This document shows positions 35,289-44,409 of a stretch of DNA of 64,000 bases, one piece after another. The notes below the pieces were generated by a model. The model was not told the origin of the DNA. It saw nothing but the letters and a program-made list of their open reading frames with translations, and ran no database searches. The position numbers and the translations under genes were made by a program. This DNA comes from Flavobacterium caseinilyticum (lineage in GTDB: Bacteria; Bacteroidota; Bacteroidia; Flavobacteriales; Flavobacteriaceae). The stretch's first letter is position 1. Each line of letters begins with the position of its first letter. The DNA is taken from assembly GCF_004349085.1 (NCBI RefSeq), contig NZ_SMFM01000003.1, positions 124,001 to 188,000 on the forward strand. The letters run 5' to 3'.

Positions 35289-36023
35289 ATGGTTAAAAAC
35301 TACTTTTTTGTATCCTTACTATTTTTTGTACTTCAATCTGGTTTCTCGCAAACCGAAAAATTAATCAACGGAAAAGTTTTTTACGAACAATTTCCCGTGG
35401 AAAAAGTTGAGGTCGTTAATTTCATTTCCAAAAAAATCACCATTACAAACGCAGCTGGTGAATTTTCTATATTGGTAAAAGCGGGCGACGAACTCATTTT
35501 TATTTCAAAAAATCATGACATCAAAAAAATTATATTAGATCAAAAGACTATTGATAAAAACAACCTCATAATTTCGTTAATCCTTAAACCGGAAGAATTA
35601 AAAGAAGTAGTAGTTACAAAAATGCCTTCAATAAAATTGAGCACTGACAAAGCCTACGAACAGGGAAAACTTGATCAATACGCTGTGGAGAAAGCAGCAA
35701 GAAGCTTAAAAACGGGTGTTTACAATGGCAGTATTGAAAACGGAATGGATTTAATGCGGATTGGCGGAATGATTTTAAAGTTGTTCATCAAAGAAAAAGA
35801 AGTCGTTAAAGAAACTCCACAAATTGAATTCAAACAATTAGCAAAAAGCAGCTGTGACGAAAAATTTTATACCGAAACTTTGAAATTAAAACCAGACCAA
35901 ATAGAGCTTTTCCTCCAATTTTGTGATGCTGACCCAAAATCGAAAACATTACTAGAAAATAGTAATGTTCTATCGATGATGGATTTTTTATCTACCAAGA
36001 ATATTGAGTTTAAAAAACTATGA
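35289..36023 (+). CDS. secreted protein with carboxypeptidase-regulatory-like domain
   Basis: Encodes 244 residues from the ATG at 35289, which gives a clean signal peptide (ends SGFSQ). Residues about 22-95 form a CarboxypepD_reg-like beta domain (LINGKVFYEQFPVEKVEVVN... INAAGEFSI-type turn), followed by LKPEELKEVVVTKMPSIK, which resembles the start of a TonB plug. There is no barrel, so the protein is only a plug-linker-like periplasmic or surface protein. The second half (about 130-244) is charged and alpha-helical, with no domain I recognise. Such stand-alone forms are frequent in Flavobacteriia; function is unknown. Confidence 0.75.
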   Translation: MVKNYFFVSLLFFVLQSGFSQTEKLINGKVFYEQFPVEKVEVVNFISKKITITNAAGEFSILVKAGDELIFISKNHDIKKIILDQKTIDKNNLIISLILKPEELKEVVVTKMPSIKLSTDKAYEQGKLDQYAVEKAARSLKTGVYNGSIENGMDLMRIGGMILKLFIKEKEVVKETPQIEFKQLAKSSCDEKFYTETLKLKPDQIELFLQFCDADPKSKTLLENSNVLSMMDFLSTKNIEFKKL

Positions 36024-36090
36024 AGTTATTCAAAAATAATACAACTTTTTCATGCCGCAAACTGATCACTAAAAAACTGAATACTGAACA

Positions 36091-36570
36091 CTATCCTTTA
36101 TTCAACCACCAAATACTTCCATTCAAAACCGCAGCAAAACTAACCCAAGCCAGATACGGAATAAATAAATAGCCCGCAATTTTATTGATTTTGGAAAACT
36201 GAATGTACGTTTCAAAAATCATCAACCACAATACAATAATTTCTAATCCGGCTAACATCGGGTTGTGTAATCCAAAGAATAAATACGACCACAAAGCATT
36301 TAGTGCCAATTGTATCGCAAAAAAAATCAACGCTTTTCTCACTGCTTCTTTTTCTGCTTCTATTCGGTCCCAAACTAATCCGGCAGCAACACCCATCATC
36401 ACATACAGCATACTCCAAACAGGTGCAAAAATCCAATTGGGCGGATTAAAACTTGGTTTAATCAAGGTTGGATACCAAGTGGTAATGGCAGAACGAGTAA
36501 CCGTCCCAGAAAAATAGCCAATGGCCAAACACGTAACAACAACAACCAATATTCGGGTAATTTTATTCAT
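36091..36570 (-). CDS. tspO: TspO/MBR family protein
   Basis: A 159-residue five-helix membrane protein of the translocator/peripheral benzodiazepine receptor family, which binds porphyrins and related ligands. Characteristic segments are WYPTLIKPSFNPPNWIFAPVW (helix 1-2 loop), WSMLYVMMGVAAGLVW, LNALWSYLFFG and the fifth-helix PYLAWVSFAAVLN. Length is typical. It is a single gene; the 460-bp region upstream holds a long perfect stem-loop. In bacteria TspO is linked to stress and tetrapyrrole handling, but its role here is not shown by context. Confidence 0.93.
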   Translation of the reverse strand: MNKITRILVVVVTCLAIGYFSGTVTRSAITTWYPTLIKPSFNPPNWIFAPVWSMLYVMMGVAAGLVWDRIEAEKEAVRKALIFFAIQLALNALWSYLFFGLHNPMLAGLEIIVLWLMIFETYIQFSKINKIAGYLFIPYLAWVSFAAVLNGSIWWLNKG

Positions 36571-37008
36571 TTTTAATTTTGTTTTATATAATATTTCCTT
36601 GAAATCAATAAGCCATTTGAGATATTAGAATTTCCTCAAAAACAACTCAACTGTTTTTTCTGCCACTTACTCACAGATTTTTTTAATTTAGATTCCTTTC
36701 CTTAATCACATAGAGTCCATCATTTATAAATATTACAATTTAAATCAGTGAATCAGTGGCAGATTTAAAAAAATCAATACAGATTGTTATTAAACCACCA
36801 ATTTATTTGTGAAAACATCAGTTTTCATTGTCGTATTCACTTTACAATTCTAACCGTTAAGAAATTAAGTTCAATTCTTAATGAATCTTAATTTCTTAAC
36901 GGTTAAAAATCTTGGATGGACTTATATGATTATTTTAATTGTCCAAATTTACTTAAATCTTTCTAACGATTAACCATCTAAACGAATAAACAAATAACGC
37001 AAAAAAAG
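36571..37008. other. intergenic region between tspO and mvaD
   Basis: No gene seen. It contains a phrase near 36745-36775 (AATCAGTGAATCAGTGGCAG) resembling one near 50595 (TCTGCGAATCTGCGG), suggesting a dispersed intergenic sequence, and the 19-bp stem-loop at 36851-36905. Confidence 0.5.
36851..36905. repeat. perfect 19-bp inverted repeat
   Basis: Arms 36851-36869 (TAACCGTTAAGAAATTAAG) and 36887-36905 are perfectly complementary around a 17-nt spacer, which itself can pair ATTC/GAAT. No T run follows and no gene ends nearby, so it is not an ordinary terminator. No flanking target duplication is evident. Confidence 0.85.
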
Positions 37009-37016
37009 TATCTTTG
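37009..37016 (+). promoter_or_regulatory. -7 box of mvaD
   Basis: TATCTTTG matches TAnnTTTG, placing the start near 37022, about 12 nt before the ATG. Confidence 0.6.
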
Positions 37017-37033
37017 CGTAAATTTATACATTC

Positions 37034-38149
37034 ATGATTTCAGCAAACGATTTTATTCCATCAAAATATACGCATTCAGTTGAAGAGGGAAATTTTCAAT
37101 GGAGCGCGCCCAGCAACATTGCCCTCGTAAAATATTGGGGGAAAAAAGACAACCAAATTCCAGCGAATCCTTCGGTGAGTTTTACGTTGAATAATTGCAA
37201 AACGATTACCAAATTGGCTTTCGCCAAAAAAGACATTTCTCCCGAAGTTTCGGGATCGCTCAATACGAAGGATAATAATTTCTCTTTTGATTTACTTTTT
37301 GAAGGAAAACCAAAAGAAGATTTCAAACCGAAAATTCAAAAATTCCTGGAACGAATCGAAATCTATTTGCCTTTTTTGAAAGACTACCACTTTACGATTG
37401 ACACTGAAAATACTTTTCCGCACAGTTCCGGAATTGCTTCATCGGCATCTGGAATGGCTGCTTTAGCGATGAACTTAATGAGTTTAGAAAAAGTGTTAAA
37501 TCCTGAAATGACTGAGGAATATTTCTATCAAAAGGCGTCTTTATTAGCACGTTTGGGTTCCGGAAGCGCTTGCAGAAGTGTAAAAGGCCAAGTTGTGGTT
37601 TGGGGAAATCACGCCAACATCTCCGGAAGTTCTGATTTATTTGGAGTTGAATTTCCAAATGCTATTCATTCCAATTTTAAGAATTTTCAAGATACTATTT
37701 TACTCGTTGACAAAGGGGAAAAACAAGTTTCAAGTACAATTGGACATGATTTGATGCACAACCATCCTTTTGCCGAAAGGCGATTTGCACAAGCACATGA
37801 AAATTTGGATGAATTAATTTCAATTTTTGAAAATGGAAATCTGGACGAATTCATCAAAATTGTGGAAAGCGAAGCCTTGACGTTACATGCCATGATGATG
37901 ACTTCCATGCCGTATTTTATACTGATGAAACCGAACACATTGGAGATTATAAATGCGATTTGGAAATTTAGAAATGAGACTAAAATTCCGGTTTGTTTCA
38001 CGCTGGATGCCGGTGCAAATGTGCATGTTTTATATCCCCAAAATGTTGCCGACAAAGTTTTACAATTTATTAAGAACGAATTAGTTGGCTATTGCCAAAA
38101 TGGTCAGTACATTTGTGACGAAATTGGAAATGGCGCTGTGTTGATTTAA
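37034..38149 (+). CDS. mvaD: diphosphomevalonate decarboxylase
   Basis: Converts mevalonate diphosphate to isopentenyl diphosphate with ATP, the last step of the classical mevalonate pathway. The 371-residue GHMP-family protein shows SAPSNIALVKYWGKKD at the N-terminus and the ATP loop FPHSSGIASSASGMAALAM near residue 130 (the decarboxylase version of the GHMP motif). It also has GSGSACRS and a C-terminal TLDAGANVHVLY. It is followed by a small antitoxin-like gene, then mevalonate kinase, so the pathway genes cluster here. Confidence 0.95.
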   Translation: MISANDFIPSKYTHSVEEGNFQWSAPSNIALVKYWGKKDNQIPANPSVSFTLNNCKTITKLAFAKKDISPEVSGSLNTKDNNFSFDLLFEGKPKEDFKPKIQKFLERIEIYLPFLKDYHFTIDTENTFPHSSGIASSASGMAALAMNLMSLEKVLNPEMTEEYFYQKASLLARLGSGSACRSVKGQVVVWGNHANISGSSDLFGVEFPNAIHSNFKNFQDTILLVDKGEKQVSSTIGHDLMHNHPFAERRFAQAHENLDELISIFENGNLDEFIKIVESEALTLHAMMMTSMPYFILMKPNTLEIINAIWKFRNETKIPVCFTLDAGANVHVLYPQNVADKVLQFIKNELVGYCQNGQYICDEIGNGAVLI

Positions 38150-38193
38150 TTGATTTATTTTTCCCTATCTTTATTTTTTAAAGAGCTGAAATT

Positions 38194-38388
38194 ATGGATA
38201 TTCAATCAGAGAAATTAGAATTGATAAAGTTATTGTTAGAAACGAACGACTATGCTGTAATCGAGGCTGTAAAAAATATTTTCAAAGCACAAAAAAAAGA
38301 CGTTTGGAAAGATTTATCTCCTGAACAACAAGAAGAAATTGATCTTGGAATCTTAGAAGCAAATCGCGGAGACCAAGTTGATTTATAA
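38194..38388 (+). CDS. small protein resembling orphan antitoxins
   Basis: A 64-residue acidic protein with an N-terminal segment MDIQSEKLELIKLLLETNDY and a repeat-free helical body (VIEAVKNIFKAQKK; LSPEQQEEIDLGI). This pattern is common among addiction-module antitoxins of Bacteroidota that pair with a RelE/ParE toxin encoded just downstream. Here no toxin frame follows before mevalonate kinase (57 bp), so it is an orphan or the toxin has been lost. The start at 38194 has an A-rich leader. Its placement inside the isoprenoid cluster is odd. Confidence 0.6.
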   Translation: MDIQSEKLELIKLLLETNDYAVIEAVKNIFKAQKKDVWKDLSPEQQEEIDLGILEANRGDQVDL

Positions 38389-38444
38389 AAATTACGATAC
38401 AAATACCTAATTACCAACCCCAAATTGTTAATTTACAACACTAT

Positions 38445-39383
38445 ATGAAAGGACCTTTGTTTTACTCAAAAATACTACTCTTTGGAGAATACGGAATTAT
38501 TCGTGACTCAAAAGGGCTTTCAATTCCTTACAATTTTTACAACGGCGCACTTAAAAAAGAGGAAAATCCATCTGATGAAGCGATCAAATCAAACGGTCAC
38601 TTGAAACGATTTGTAACGTATTTAGAAACCTTACAAAACGAGCAACCTGCTTTAGTAACTTTCGATTTAGACACGTTGAAAAGCGATGTAGAAACCGGAA
38701 TGTATTTTGATTCCAGTATTCCTCAAGGGTATGGTGTAGGTAGCAGTGGCGCACTTGTAGCCGCTATTTACGACAAATACGCACACAATAAAATCACGGT
38801 TTTAGAGAATTTGACTCGTGAAAAATTATTGCAGTTAAAAAATATATTTTCCCAAATGGAGAGTTTTTTCCACGGAAAAAGTTCTGGTTTGGACCCTTTG
38901 AACAGTTATTTGAGTATCCCGATTCTGATTAATTCGAAAGATAATATTGAAGCAACCGGAATTCCAACACAAAGTTTTGACGGAAAAGGCGCAGTGTTTT
39001 TATTAGATTCAGGAATTGTAGGCGAAACTGCTCCGATGGTAAATATTTTCATGGAAAGCCTAAAAGACAAAGGTTTCCGTGCGATGTTGAAAAATCAATT
39101 TGTGAAATATACAGATGCTTGCGTTGAAAATTTCCTTGGAGGAGACATGAAATCATTGTTCATGAATACCAAAAAATTATCTAAAGTAGTTTTGAATAAC
39201 TTCAAACCAATGATTCCGGAACAATTTCACGGAATTTGGCAACAAGGAATTGATAGCAATGATTACTATTTGAAACTTTGCGGTTCTGGTGGTGGCGGTT
39301 ACATCTTAGGTTTCACTGAAGATTTAGAAAAAGCTAAAGCTTCTTTGAAAGATTACAAACTAGAAGTAGTATATCAGTTTTAA
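38445..39383 (+). CDS. GHMP kinase, probable mevalonate kinase
   Basis: A 312-residue GHMP-family kinase. Motifs are KILLFGEYGIIRDSKGL at the N-terminus, the ATP loop IPQGYGVGSSGALVAAIYD near residue 98, SFFHGKSSGLDPLNS, which matches mevalonate kinase motif 2, and the C-terminal LCGSGGGGYILGF glycine motif. The neighbourhood of mvaD supports phosphorylation of mevalonate. The protein is somewhat diverged from textbook mevalonate kinases, as is usual in Flavobacteriia, where a phosphomevalonate kinase role is hard to exclude by eye. Confidence 0.85.
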   Translation: MKGPLFYSKILLFGEYGIIRDSKGLSIPYNFYNGALKKEENPSDEAIKSNGHLKRFVTYLETLQNEQPALVTFDLDTLKSDVETGMYFDSSIPQGYGVGSSGALVAAIYDKYAHNKITVLENLTREKLLQLKNIFSQMESFFHGKSSGLDPLNSYLSIPILINSKDNIEATGIPTQSFDGKGAVFLLDSGIVGETAPMVNIFMESLKDKGFRAMLKNQFVKYTDACVENFLGGDMKSLFMNTKKLSKVVLNNFKPMIPEQFHGIWQQGIDSNDYYLKLCGSGGGGYILGFTEDLEKAKASLKDYKLEVVYQF

Positions 39384-39476
39384 ACATCCTCTCCCCAACC
39401 CTCTCCAAAGGAAAGGAAGAAAAAAACCAAAAAAAAGCATCCTTATTATTGGGAGCACATTCTTAAATAAATCTAA
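39384..39476. other. short gap with C-rich repeat-like phrase
   Basis: Immediately after the kinase stop lies TCCCCAACCCTCTCC followed by AAAGGAAAGG, a C-rich phrase unlike the surrounding AT-rich sequence and partly self-complementary. It may be a dispersed intergenic repeat fragment. Confidence 0.35.
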
Positions 39477-40430
39477 ATGTTAAGCAGGCAGAACAAACTT
39501 CTCTTAATGAAAATTGCAAGTTTGTTCTCTGTAGTTAGAGGTTATAACATTCCGATTATAATATTAGCACAATATCTTTCCGCAATATTTATTTTGGCCC
39601 CAGAAAAAAGAGCGTTAGATATTTTATTGGACTTCAATTTATTTATTCTGGTTTTTGCATCTTCCCTTACGATTGCTTCCGGATATATCATTAACAACTT
39701 TTATGACAGTCAAAAGGATTTAATCAATCGGCCTAACAAATCGATGTTGGATCGATTAGTGAGTCAGAAGACAAAACTAAACGTCTATTTTACACTCAAT
39801 TTTATAGTGGCTTTGATGGCATTGTTTGTTTCCTGGCGTGTATTTTTATTTTTTTCAGGATATATATTTTTCATCTGGTTTTATTCCCACAAAATAAAAA
39901 AATACCCCATAATAGGAAACCTGACCGCTGCTTCACTGGCCGTCCTTCCCTTTTTTGCTATACTATTGTATTTTTATACTCGGATTCCATACGAGGAGAT
40001 TGAAAATTACAGAAGACAATTAGGCGTCATTTTTTCGCACGCCAGTTTTTTATTTTTGCTACTCTTGATTCGGGAAATGATTAAGGATTTAGAAAATCTA
40101 AAAGGGGATTTAGTCAATGATTATAAAACGATTCCTATTGTTTATGGCGAGGAAGTATCAAAAAAAACCATCACCGTATTAACCATTCTGACTGTTTTAC
40201 CAGTTTACGCTTTGATTGATGTCTATGATGTGGGTTACATGGATATTTATTTTTACTCTTGCCTGATCGTTTTGATATTTTTCTTGTTATACTTATGGAA
40301 ATCAAATGCGAAACCACAGTTTTTGCTGCTTCACAACGTTTTGAAATTCCTTATTGTTGCCGGAGTATTTTGCATTGTTTTGATTAATCCAAGTGTTTTA
40401 TGGCACGGAAAAAGATTGTTGATGGTTTAA
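39477..40430 (+). CDS. UbiA-family prenyltransferase
   Basis: A 317-residue integral membrane enzyme with about eight helices. The first prenyl-diphosphate/Mg motif is NNFYDSQKDLINRPNK (residues about 78-93, NxxxDxxxD form) and the second is MIKDLENLKGDL (about 201-212, DxxxD form). It resembles the geranylgeranylglycerol-phosphate geranylgeranyltransferase-like group of UbiA proteins of Bacteroidota, whose real acceptor is not established. Position after mvaD and mevalonate kinase ties it to isoprenoid use. A quinone or lipid prenylation role are both possible. Confidence 0.85.
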   Translation: MLSRQNKLLLMKIASLFSVVRGYNIPIIILAQYLSAIFILAPEKRALDILLDFNLFILVFASSLTIASGYIINNFYDSQKDLINRPNKSMLDRLVSQKTKLNVYFTLNFIVALMALFVSWRVFLFFSGYIFFIWFYSHKIKKYPIIGNLTAASLAVLPFFAILLYFYTRIPYEEIENYRRQLGVIFSHASFLFLLLLIREMIKDLENLKGDLVNDYKTIPIVYGEEVSKKTITVLTILTVLPVYALIDVYDVGYMDIYFYSCLIVLIFFLLYLWKSNAKPQFLLLHNVLKFLIVAGVFCIVLINPSVLWHGKRLLMV

Positions 40431-40502
40431 ATTTGCCTTTTTTCAAACTATAAAAAGGATAAAAAACCATTCCCGAAAAACTCACAGATTCCCCAATTAG
40501 CA

Positions 40503-40606
40503 TAGCCCCGATAGTAGAGGAAATCCTTTCTAGTCCTGAACTTGTTTCAGTATTCTGAAATAAGTTCAGGACTAGAAAGATTGAAACGATAGCGGGAAAT
40601 AGCTCC
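40503..40606 (-). repeat. structured intergenic element, copy A
   Basis: Read on the minus strand this holds the core GCTATCGTTTCAATCTTT, then a hairpin of 25 bp with one wobble pair (40526-40550 with 40555-40579, 4-nt loop), then AAAGGATTTCCTCTACTATC. The same core flanks different hairpins at 50452-50565 and 55699-55823. The hairpin stem includes TCCTGAAC/GTTCAGGA, as in the palindromes near 63210. It may be a structured RNA or a mobile repeat. Confidence 0.75.
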
Positions 40607-40698
40607 AAAAAATCAAAAGAATCATTTTAATTAGCTTATTAACTAGACAGTTAGCGTTTTTATAATTGGTGGTTATTGATTGTCAAGTATATAAATAG

Positions 40699-40706
40699 TA
40701 TCTTTG
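40699..40706 (+). promoter_or_regulatory. -7 box of rluB
   Basis: TATCTTTG matches TAnnTTTG, with TTG about 17 bp upstream near 40680. The start would be near 40712, 14 nt before the ATG. Confidence 0.6.
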
Positions 40707-40725
40707 CACAAATTATTGGAATATT

Positions 40726-41634
40726 ATGAATAACAAGGAAGGCAATAATAAGAAAAGTGGTCCAAGAGCACCTAGCTCCAGACCAAGTTCGAATAAGCCA
40801 AAACCTGCCATGCAGAAGCGCGCTCAAGGGCCGAAAAAAGTTAAAATTACTACTAAAGTTGCCGATATCGCTACTGATAAAGTAGAGAAAAAACCAAATC
40901 AAGCACCAAAGAGACCGAAAGTAAAAGACGAAATTCGTTTGAATAAATACATTGCTAATTCAGGTGCGTGCTCGCGTCGTGATGCGGATATTTATATTCA
41001 ATCCGGGACGGTAAAAGTAAACGGAATTCCTGTTACCGAAATGGGATACATGGTAAAACCAGGTGATGTTGTGAATTTTGACGGTGCGACTTTGACTCCG
41101 GAGAAAAAAGTATACATCTTGTTGAACAAACCTAAAAACTTTACGACTGCGATGGACGAAGGTCAGGAATATCGTAATGTATTGGAATTGGTAAAAGGTT
41201 CTACGACTGCAAAAATTGGTGCAGTGGGAAGAATGGACAAGAATACAACTGGTTTGTTATTGTTCACGAATGATACGGATATGATTCGTAAATTCACCTT
41301 ACCAAGTCAAAAATCATCTAAAATTTACCAAGTTTCACTTGATAAAAACTTGAAATTTGAGGATTTAGAAAAAATAAACAAAGGGTTGACTCTTGACGGA
41401 CACCGCGTTTTTGTGGAAGATGTAAGTTATATTGACGGAGAAGCTAAAAGTGAAATTGGTTTGCAATTAAGATCAGCTAACGTGAAAGTGGTTCGTTCTA
41501 TTTTTGAACACTTTAGTTATGACGTGTTGCGTATTGACAGGGTAGCTTTTGCTGGTTTGACCAAAAAGAATTTGCCAAGAGGAAACTGGAGGTTGCTTAC
41601 TGAACAAGAAATTATCAATTTGAAGAACGTTTAA
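40726..41634 (+). CDS. rluB: rRNA pseudouridine synthase, RsuA/RluB family
   Basis: Isomerises a uridine in ribosomal RNA (23S for RluB-type). The 302 residues start with a basic, low-complexity tail of about 65 residues (KKSGPRAPSSRPSSNKPKP), common in Bacteroidota members. Next come an S4 RNA-binding domain (about 67-125, IRLNKYIANSGACSRRDAD) and the catalytic domain with GAVGRMDKNTTGLLLFTND, which holds the essential Asp. The C-terminal EHFSYDVLRIDRVAFAGL and LPRGNWRLLTEQE close the family pattern. RluB and RluF cannot be told apart by eye. Confidence 0.9.
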   Translation: MNNKEGNNKKSGPRAPSSRPSSNKPKPAMQKRAQGPKKVKITTKVADIATDKVEKKPNQAPKRPKVKDEIRLNKYIANSGACSRRDADIYIQSGTVKVNGIPVTEMGYMVKPGDVVNFDGATLTPEKKVYILLNKPKNFTTAMDEGQEYRNVLELVKGSTTAKIGAVGRMDKNTTGLLLFTNDTDMIRKFTLPSQKSSKIYQVSLDKNLKFEDLEKINKGLTLDGHRVFVEDVSYIDGEAKSEIGLQLRSANVKVVRSIFEHFSYDVLRIDRVAFAGLTKKNLPRGNWRLLTEQEIINLKNV

Positions 41635-41659
41635 TATTTCTTTGAAATTATATAAATGA

Positions 41660-41694
41660 AAATCCCATCCGTTTACATGGAATGGGATTTTTTT
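41660..41694 (+). terminator. terminator of rluB
   Basis: AAATCCCAT (41660-41668) pairs with ATGGGATTT (41682-41690) and is followed by Ts. Confidence 0.8.
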
Positions 41695-41720
41695 AATTAA
41701 AAATTCAATCCCAAATAAGT

Positions 41721-42083
41721 ATGACACCAGAAAAATTACAATCAATTGCTTTTAAATGGTTTGAAACTTTTAATAATAAAGAATTAGAAAAATTATTGTC
41801 TTTATATGACGAAGATGCCGTTCATTTTAGTCCAAAACTAAAAATGTACAAACCGGAGAGTAACGGTTTTGTTACCGGTAAAGAAGCCTTGCGAGAATGG
41901 TGGAAAGATGCTTTTGAGCGTTTACCAAGCTTGAATTATAAAGTAAAATCGCTTACTGCCAATGGCGACCGCGTTTTTATGGAATACATAAGAACGGTTA
42001 CTGGCGAAGAGGATCTTTTAGTGGCGGAAGTATTAGACATCAGAGAAGACAAAATAATTGCTTCCCGAGTGTATCACGGTTAA
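41721..42083 (+). CDS. SnoaL-like/NTF2-fold protein
   Basis: A 120-residue cone-fold protein with the pattern of SnoaL-like or ketosteroid-isomerase-like families: an N-terminal helix (LQSIAFKWFETFNNKELEKLL), SLYDEDAVHFSP, GKEALREWWKDAFERLP, and C-terminal strands (DRVFMEYIRTVTG; LLVAEVLDIREDKIIASRVY). Members range from cyclases and isomerases to binding proteins, so no reaction can be named. It stands alone between two terminators. Confidence 0.8.
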   Translation: MTPEKLQSIAFKWFETFNNKELEKLLSLYDEDAVHFSPKLKMYKPESNGFVTGKEALREWWKDAFERLPSLNYKVKSLTANGDRVFMEYIRTVTGEEDLLVAEVLDIREDKIIASRVYHG

Positions 42084-42104
42084 GATCTTCTTGAACAATA
42101 ATAA

Positions 42105-42141
42105 AAAACCCTACAACAAATTATTTATGTTGTAGGGTTTT
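42105..42141. terminator. bidirectional terminator
   Basis: AAAACCCTACAACA (42105-42118) and TGTTGTAGGGTTTT (42128-42141) form a 14-bp perfect stem between converging genes, with A and T runs on the two sides. Confidence 0.9.
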
Positions 42142-42163
42142 TAGTTTTAAAAGGAAATTACAA

Positions 42164-44311
42164 TTATCCTTTTAATTTTCTAAGCGGTTCTGCTTTTTTG
42201 TCCAGACCACGTTTTCTCAACAGCGGTTCGATACTTGGTTCAGCACCACGGAAACGTTTGTACAAAACCATAGGATCTTCGGTTCCTCCTTTTTCCAAAA
42301 CATTCTCGCGGAATAATTTTGCTTTTTCTGGATTAAATAAAGTAGTTGTTTTAAATGCTTCAAAAGCATCTGTATCTAAAACTCCTGACCAGATGTAGCT
42401 GTAATATCCTGAAGAATATCCTCCTGAGAATATATGGCTGAAATACGTGCTGCGGTATCTTGGTATGATAGAAGAAATTAAACCAATTTTTGTCATTGCA
42501 GCTTTTTCGAAAGTGTTTGCATCAACTGTAATGTCTTTGGTTTGAGAATGGTATTCTAAATCCAATAAAGAAGCTGCAAGATATTCTGTTGTGGTAAAAC
42601 CTTGGTCAAAAGTACCTGCTTTCTTCAATTTATTCACTAGCGATTCCGGAATGACTTCACCAGTTTTATAATGCTTCGCATACATTTTTAAAACTTCTGG
42701 TTCAGCAGCCCAATTCTCCATAATTTGAGAAGGAAGTTCCACGAAATCTCTTGGAACACTTGTTCCTGCTAAACTTTTGTACGTCACATTCGACAATAAT
42801 CCGTGTAAGGAATGTCCAAATTCATGGAAGAAAGTAGTGACTTCATCAAAAGTCAAAAGTGCCGGAGCAGTTGCTGATGGTTTTGTGAAATTACAAACGA
42901 TAGAAACTACCGGAGCAACACGTTTACCATCCACCGTTTTCTGACTTCTGTATGAGGTCATCCAAGCACCACCACGTTTCGATTCACGCGGATGAAAATC
43001 CATGTATAAAACCCCAATATGCGATCCATCTTTTTCTAAAATCTCCCACACGGTTACATCTTCGTGATATTTTGGAACATTAGATAACTCTTTGAATTGT
43101 ATTCCGTATAATTTTTCGGTTACTTGAAAAACTCCTTTTCTAACATTATCTAAACTGAAATATGGTTTCAATTCTTCCTCGTCAAGATCAAAACGTTCTT
43201 TTCTGATTTTTTCCGTATAATATCTCCAGTCAAACGGTTGTACCGCACCTTTAATTCCATCTTTAGCCATCATTTTCTGAATATCGGCGGCTTCTGTTTT
43301 GGCTATTTCTAAAGCTGGTTTCCACAAATCTTTCAACAGCTTATTCACATTTTCGGGTGTTTTAGCCATTGATTCTTCTAAAACATAATTGGAATGCGAT
43401 TTATAGCCTAACAATCTCGCTTTTTGTCCACGAAGATTTGCTAATGCTACTGCATTCTTCTTATTATCAAATTCATTATCTTGATTACCTCTCGTTTGGT
43501 ATGCATTCCAAATCTGCTTACGCAATTCTCTTTTAGCACTGTATTGCAAAAACGGCATCACGCTGGAATTAGAAAGAGTAAATACCCATTTTCCTTCTTT
43601 GCCTTTTGCTTTAGCATCAACAGCTGCAGCATCGATTAATCCTTGTGGCAATCCGGCTAAATCTTTTTTATTTTCAATAACTAACTCGTATGAATTGGTC
43701 TCGGCCAAAATATTCTGACCGTATTTTAAACTGGTCAACGAAAGGTCACCGTTTATTTTACGCAATATTTCTTTGTCAGCATTTGATAAATTGGCTCCAC
43801 TTCTAACGAAATCTTTGTAGGCATTATCTAAAATTTTAGCTTGTTCTAAATTTAGGCCTAATGTTTCTTTTTTGTCCCAAAGCGTTTTTACTTTTGCGAA
43901 TAATTTCTCGTTCAAGTAAATATTATCTCTGTGAGCGGAAAGATTTGGCGCCATTTCTTTGGCAATGTTTTGAATCTCTTTATTGGTATTCGCCGAATTC
44001 AAATTAGAAAAAACCGTATTTACATCCGACAATAATTCCCCTGCATTTTCCATGGCAAGAATCGTATTTTCAAAAGTGGCAGGTTGCGTATTATTTGCAA
44101 TAGCATTAATCTCCGCTTGATGTTTACTGATACCTTCTAAAATAGCGGGTTTAAAATGTTCATTTTTAATTTTGTCGAAAGGCGGCACATTAAACGGCGT
44201 TTCGTAAGCTTGAAAAAATGGATTCATAGTCGTGTTTTCTTTTTTCTCTTGTGCTTCAATTGTTAGCATATTCCCAATGACTAACAAAATGAAAAAGGAT
44301 TTTTTTCTCAT
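42164..44311 (-). CDS. dcp: M3-family peptidyl-dipeptidase Dcp
   Basis: A 715-residue zinc metallopeptidase that removes C-terminal dipeptides. The zinc motif FFHEFGHSLHGL lies near residue 495, followed by the third-ligand region SQIMENWA. The N-terminal M3 helical domain (NPFFQAYETPFNVPPFDKIKNEHF is its beginning) and the C-terminal RYRSTYFSHIFSGGYSSGYYSY match Dcp. A signal peptide (ends TIEAQ) suggests periplasmic location. The gene is transcribed alone and diverges from the DUF885 gene; both encode peptide-degrading enzymes. Confidence 0.93.
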   Translation of the reverse strand: MRKKSFFILLVIGNMLTIEAQEKKENTTMNPFFQAYETPFNVPPFDKIKNEHFKPAILEGISKHQAEINAIANNTQPATFENTILAMENAGELLSDVNTVFSNLNSANTNKEIQNIAKEMAPNLSAHRDNIYLNEKLFAKVKTLWDKKETLGLNLEQAKILDNAYKDFVRSGANLSNADKEILRKINGDLSLTSLKYGQNILAETNSYELVIENKKDLAGLPQGLIDAAAVDAKAKGKEGKWVFTLSNSSVMPFLQYSAKRELRKQIWNAYQTRGNQDNEFDNKKNAVALANLRGQKARLLGYKSHSNYVLEESMAKTPENVNKLLKDLWKPALEIAKTEAADIQKMMAKDGIKGAVQPFDWRYYTEKIRKERFDLDEEELKPYFSLDNVRKGVFQVTEKLYGIQFKELSNVPKYHEDVTVWEILEKDGSHIGVLYMDFHPRESKRGGAWMTSYRSQKTVDGKRVAPVVSIVCNFTKPSATAPALLTFDEVTTFFHEFGHSLHGLLSNVTYKSLAGTSVPRDFVELPSQIMENWAAEPEVLKMYAKHYKTGEVIPESLVNKLKKAGTFDQGFTTTEYLAASLLDLEYHSQTKDITVDANTFEKAAMTKIGLISSIIPRYRSTYFSHIFSGGYSSGYYSYIWSGVLDTDAFEAFKTTTLFNPEKAKLFRENVLEKGGTEDPMVLYKRFRGAEPSIEPLLRKRGLDKKAEPLRKLKG

Positions 44312-44409
44312 TTAGGTGTAATTAATTAGAACAGTAAATTTAGCCGAAATGTGGCAAAAACAAGATGTCGGAAGGCGTGTTAACGAAATTTTATGACAAA
44401 CAACGATAC

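Noticed and set aside
36851..36905. Reading the 19-bp stem-loop as a terminator
   Set aside because: No gene ends near it and no T tract follows either arm.
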